From UBA1794 sp031552405 (GTDB lineage: Bacteria > Bacteroidota > Bacteroidia > Bacteroidales > Bacteroidaceae), in the NCBI GenBank assembly GCA_031552405.1, contig JAVBMN010000043.1, positions 1 through 64,000 of the forward strand: a DNA stretch of 64,000 nt, read 5' to 3'. Below the pieces are notes generated by a model that did not search any database, was not told where the DNA came from, and worked only from the letters and a program-made list of their open reading frames with translations. A program made the position numbers and the translations under genes. Each line of letters opens with the position of its first letter. Position 1 is the stretch's first letter. Of the stretch, positions 62,655-64,000 are shown one piece after another.

Positions 62655-64000
62655 ATGAAACGTGTATTGTTTTTTATTCTTGTGGGGTTGGTTGCAGCCA
62701 CATCTGTTAGGGGAGAAAGAGAAGAAATCACCAAGAAAAATTGGCTGTTTTCTAATACTTCTGATATTGAATTGCGTTCTTTCGTAAGAACGGATACGGC
62801 TACTTTGTTGTACGTAAAGGTGAATGTAGTTAAGAGGGAGTGGACGATGTGCTCGGATTTACACCTATTGGCCGATGGGAAGAAACTGGCTTATCGTGGC
62901 GGTACGTTTTTAGTAAAAGACGGGGAACGGCTGGCGGAGTATCCGCTTGTCCTTGATGAACCCAATCCTGTGGTATGTGATACGGTGAACGGAGCACTTG
63001 TGTATCCCCGTGATTCACTATTGCTGCGTTTTGATCCGATGCCTCCCGGTACGGTGGCATTTGATTTTATTGAGAGTGCTGACAAAGGGAAGTGGCCATG
63101 GGTGGTACTTGGAATAAAGTGTAACGGAGAACCCTATACAGGTCTGTTCACTCGTTCGGACACCGTGCCGTTTACTCCGGTTCTGTCAGCGTATACTCCC
63201 CGTACGGCGAAGGCTGTATTGCGTGGTACTATACATGGCTACCGGAAGGAGATGGGTAGTTTTGGCTATTTTGGGAATGACCTTTATTCTATTACAGGAA
63301 AGGAGTTTCCTTTTGAAATCTGGTGTGACTCATTAGGTCACTTTTCTTATGAGGCGGAACTCAGTTATCCGGTTTGTTTAATACCGTCTGTGTTGGGTAG
63401 GCAGTGGCCTGTAGTGTTGCTTGTGCCGGGTGAGGAACTGGTGATGGATGTGGATATGATTGCGATGAAAGACAATGGATGGTATACTCCTAATTTAATC
63501 GAACAACCGGGTCAGACGCCCGCAGCACTGTTTTCCGGGGCTTATGCGGCACTGAATGATGCGATCTGGAGTGAGGGATGGAATTCAGGTTTTTATGTAA
63601 TGAGAAATCCGGAGCTTCATATCTCTTTTCAGCAGTATGCCAGTCAGTTATGGGAAGCCTATCAGGAACGGTTGCAGGAAATAAACGTTGATAAGCGGTT
63701 TGAGGGAGTGCAGAAAGAATATCTGCAGTTATTGGCGCAAAAAAAATATATACGGGAGCGTATTAAGTATCAGGAATCAATTGAGAAAGCTTTTGCCCGT
63801 AGTGAAAATAAAAGTGATACCTTGACTCTTGAGAAACGCAAGGCGGAATTTACACTGTTGGATCCGCATGCCCATGAACTCGATATTTTCGGTTCGCTGA
63901 AAGGTCTGTTTATTATATTGAATGCGGACTGGATAGACTATATGAAGGTTAATAGTCTAACGGATTCCCCATTCTATAAATGGGCGGCTGATTTTAAACA
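62655..64000 (+). CDS. Secreted protein of unknown function, cut by the window end
   Basis: The reading frame is open for 448 codons and runs past base 64000. It starts with a signal peptide (MKRVLFFILVGLVAATSVRG). Beta-rich sequence follows up to about residue 260 (KAVLRGTIHGY, then PFEIWCDSLGHFSYEAELSYP), then a helical part (SFQQYASQLWEAYQERLQEI). The N-terminal layout recalls Bacteroidota thioredoxin-like proteins with a carboxypeptidase-regulatory-like or DUF4369-type front part. The diagnostic thioredoxin CxxC would lie outside the window, so this is a guess. The ATG follows an A-rich ribosome-binding stretch. Confidence 0.6.
   Translation, partial: MKRVLFFILVGLVAATSVRGEREEITKKNWLFSNTSDIELRSFVRTDTATLLYVKVNVVKREWTMCSDLHLLADGKKLAYRGGTFLVKDGERLAEYPLVLDEPNPVVCDTVNGALVYPRDSLLLRFDPMPPGTVAFDFIESADKGKWPWVVLGIKCNGEPYTGLFTRSDTVPFTPVLSAYTPRTAKAVLRGTIHGYRKEMGSFGYFGNDLYSITGKEFPFEIWCDSLGHFSYEAELSYPVCLIPSVLGRQWPVVLLVPGEELVMDVDMIAMKDNGWYTPNLIEQPGQTPAALFSGAYAALNDAIWSEGWNSGFYVMRNPELHISFQQYASQLWEAYQERLQEINVDKRFEGVQKEYLQLLAQKKYIRERIKYQESIEKAFARSENKSDTLTLEKRKAEFTLLDPHAHELDIFGSLKGLFIILNADWIDYMKVNSLTDSPFYKWAADFK

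Overview
The window looks like chromosomal DNA from a gut Bacteroidales species, most likely Bacteroides or a close relative. The evidence is the diagnostic Bacteroidota promoter (TTG, about 19-20 bp, TAnnTTTG) upstream of many genes, a type III glutamine synthetase (glnN), a dapF-dapL lysine pathway, NADP-type gdhA, a large pyruvate:ferredoxin oxidoreductase, secreted GH3 and GH35 glycosidases, many SpII lipoproteins and giant secreted surface proteins. No rRNA, tRNA, transposase, integrase or CRISPR array was seen.

Layout. 0.2-4.9 kb: an RlpA-like secreted protein, divergent from a two-gene operon with a double-receiver/ATP-grasp fusion and an acyltransferase. 5-9.2 kb: a small lipoprotein, periplasmic GH3 beta-glucosidase (bglX) and a secreted HExxH protein. 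9.3-19.5 kb, all on the minus strand: a PadR/PspC envelope-stress-type pair, gdhA, glnS, a DEAD-box helicase, a phosphatase lipoprotein, and an overlapping PfkB kinase / SIS isomerase pair. 19.6-27.2 kb, plus strand: M16 peptidase, dapF, dapL, an outer-membrane barrel, glnN and a LamG protein. 27.5-38.5 kb: secreted and regulatory genes, including a lipoprotein-type TPR/HTH regulator, an ECF sigma factor with a small membrane partner and a divergent membrane protein, a membrane-bound AraC regulator, GH35 beta-galactosidase and a CMD-family protein. 38.6-57.4 kb is an accessory surface region: two paralogous small HTH regulators bracket a three-gene operon (1622-aa dockerin-bearing protein, 3000-aa multi-domain protein with a cohesin-like N-terminus, 60-aa peptide), an outer-membrane barrel and two lipocalin-like lipoproteins. 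57.7-64 kb: nifJ, an AAA ATPase and the start of a further secreted protein that runs off the window.

The most interesting non-coding signal is a set of three unrelated-in-sequence but identically built intergenic arrays (10.9, 31.2 and 56.2 kb). Each has 3-4 short palindromes of the form half-site/N4/half-site, spaced exactly 21 or 22 bp apart. The arms change together in two of the arrays. I know of no described system that matches. Other strong signals are a mirrored pair of ECF-type promoters between the sigma factor and its divergent neighbour, an adjacent cohesin-like/dockerin protein pair, REP-like palindromes, a candidate small RNA ahead of the GH35 gene, and a long imperfect inverted repeat ahead of one HTH regulator.

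Functionally, gdhA, glnN, dapF/dapL and glnS cover nitrogen assimilation and amino-acid use. nifJ covers anaerobic pyruvate oxidation. The glycosidases and surface proteins fit a glycan-foraging, host-associated life.
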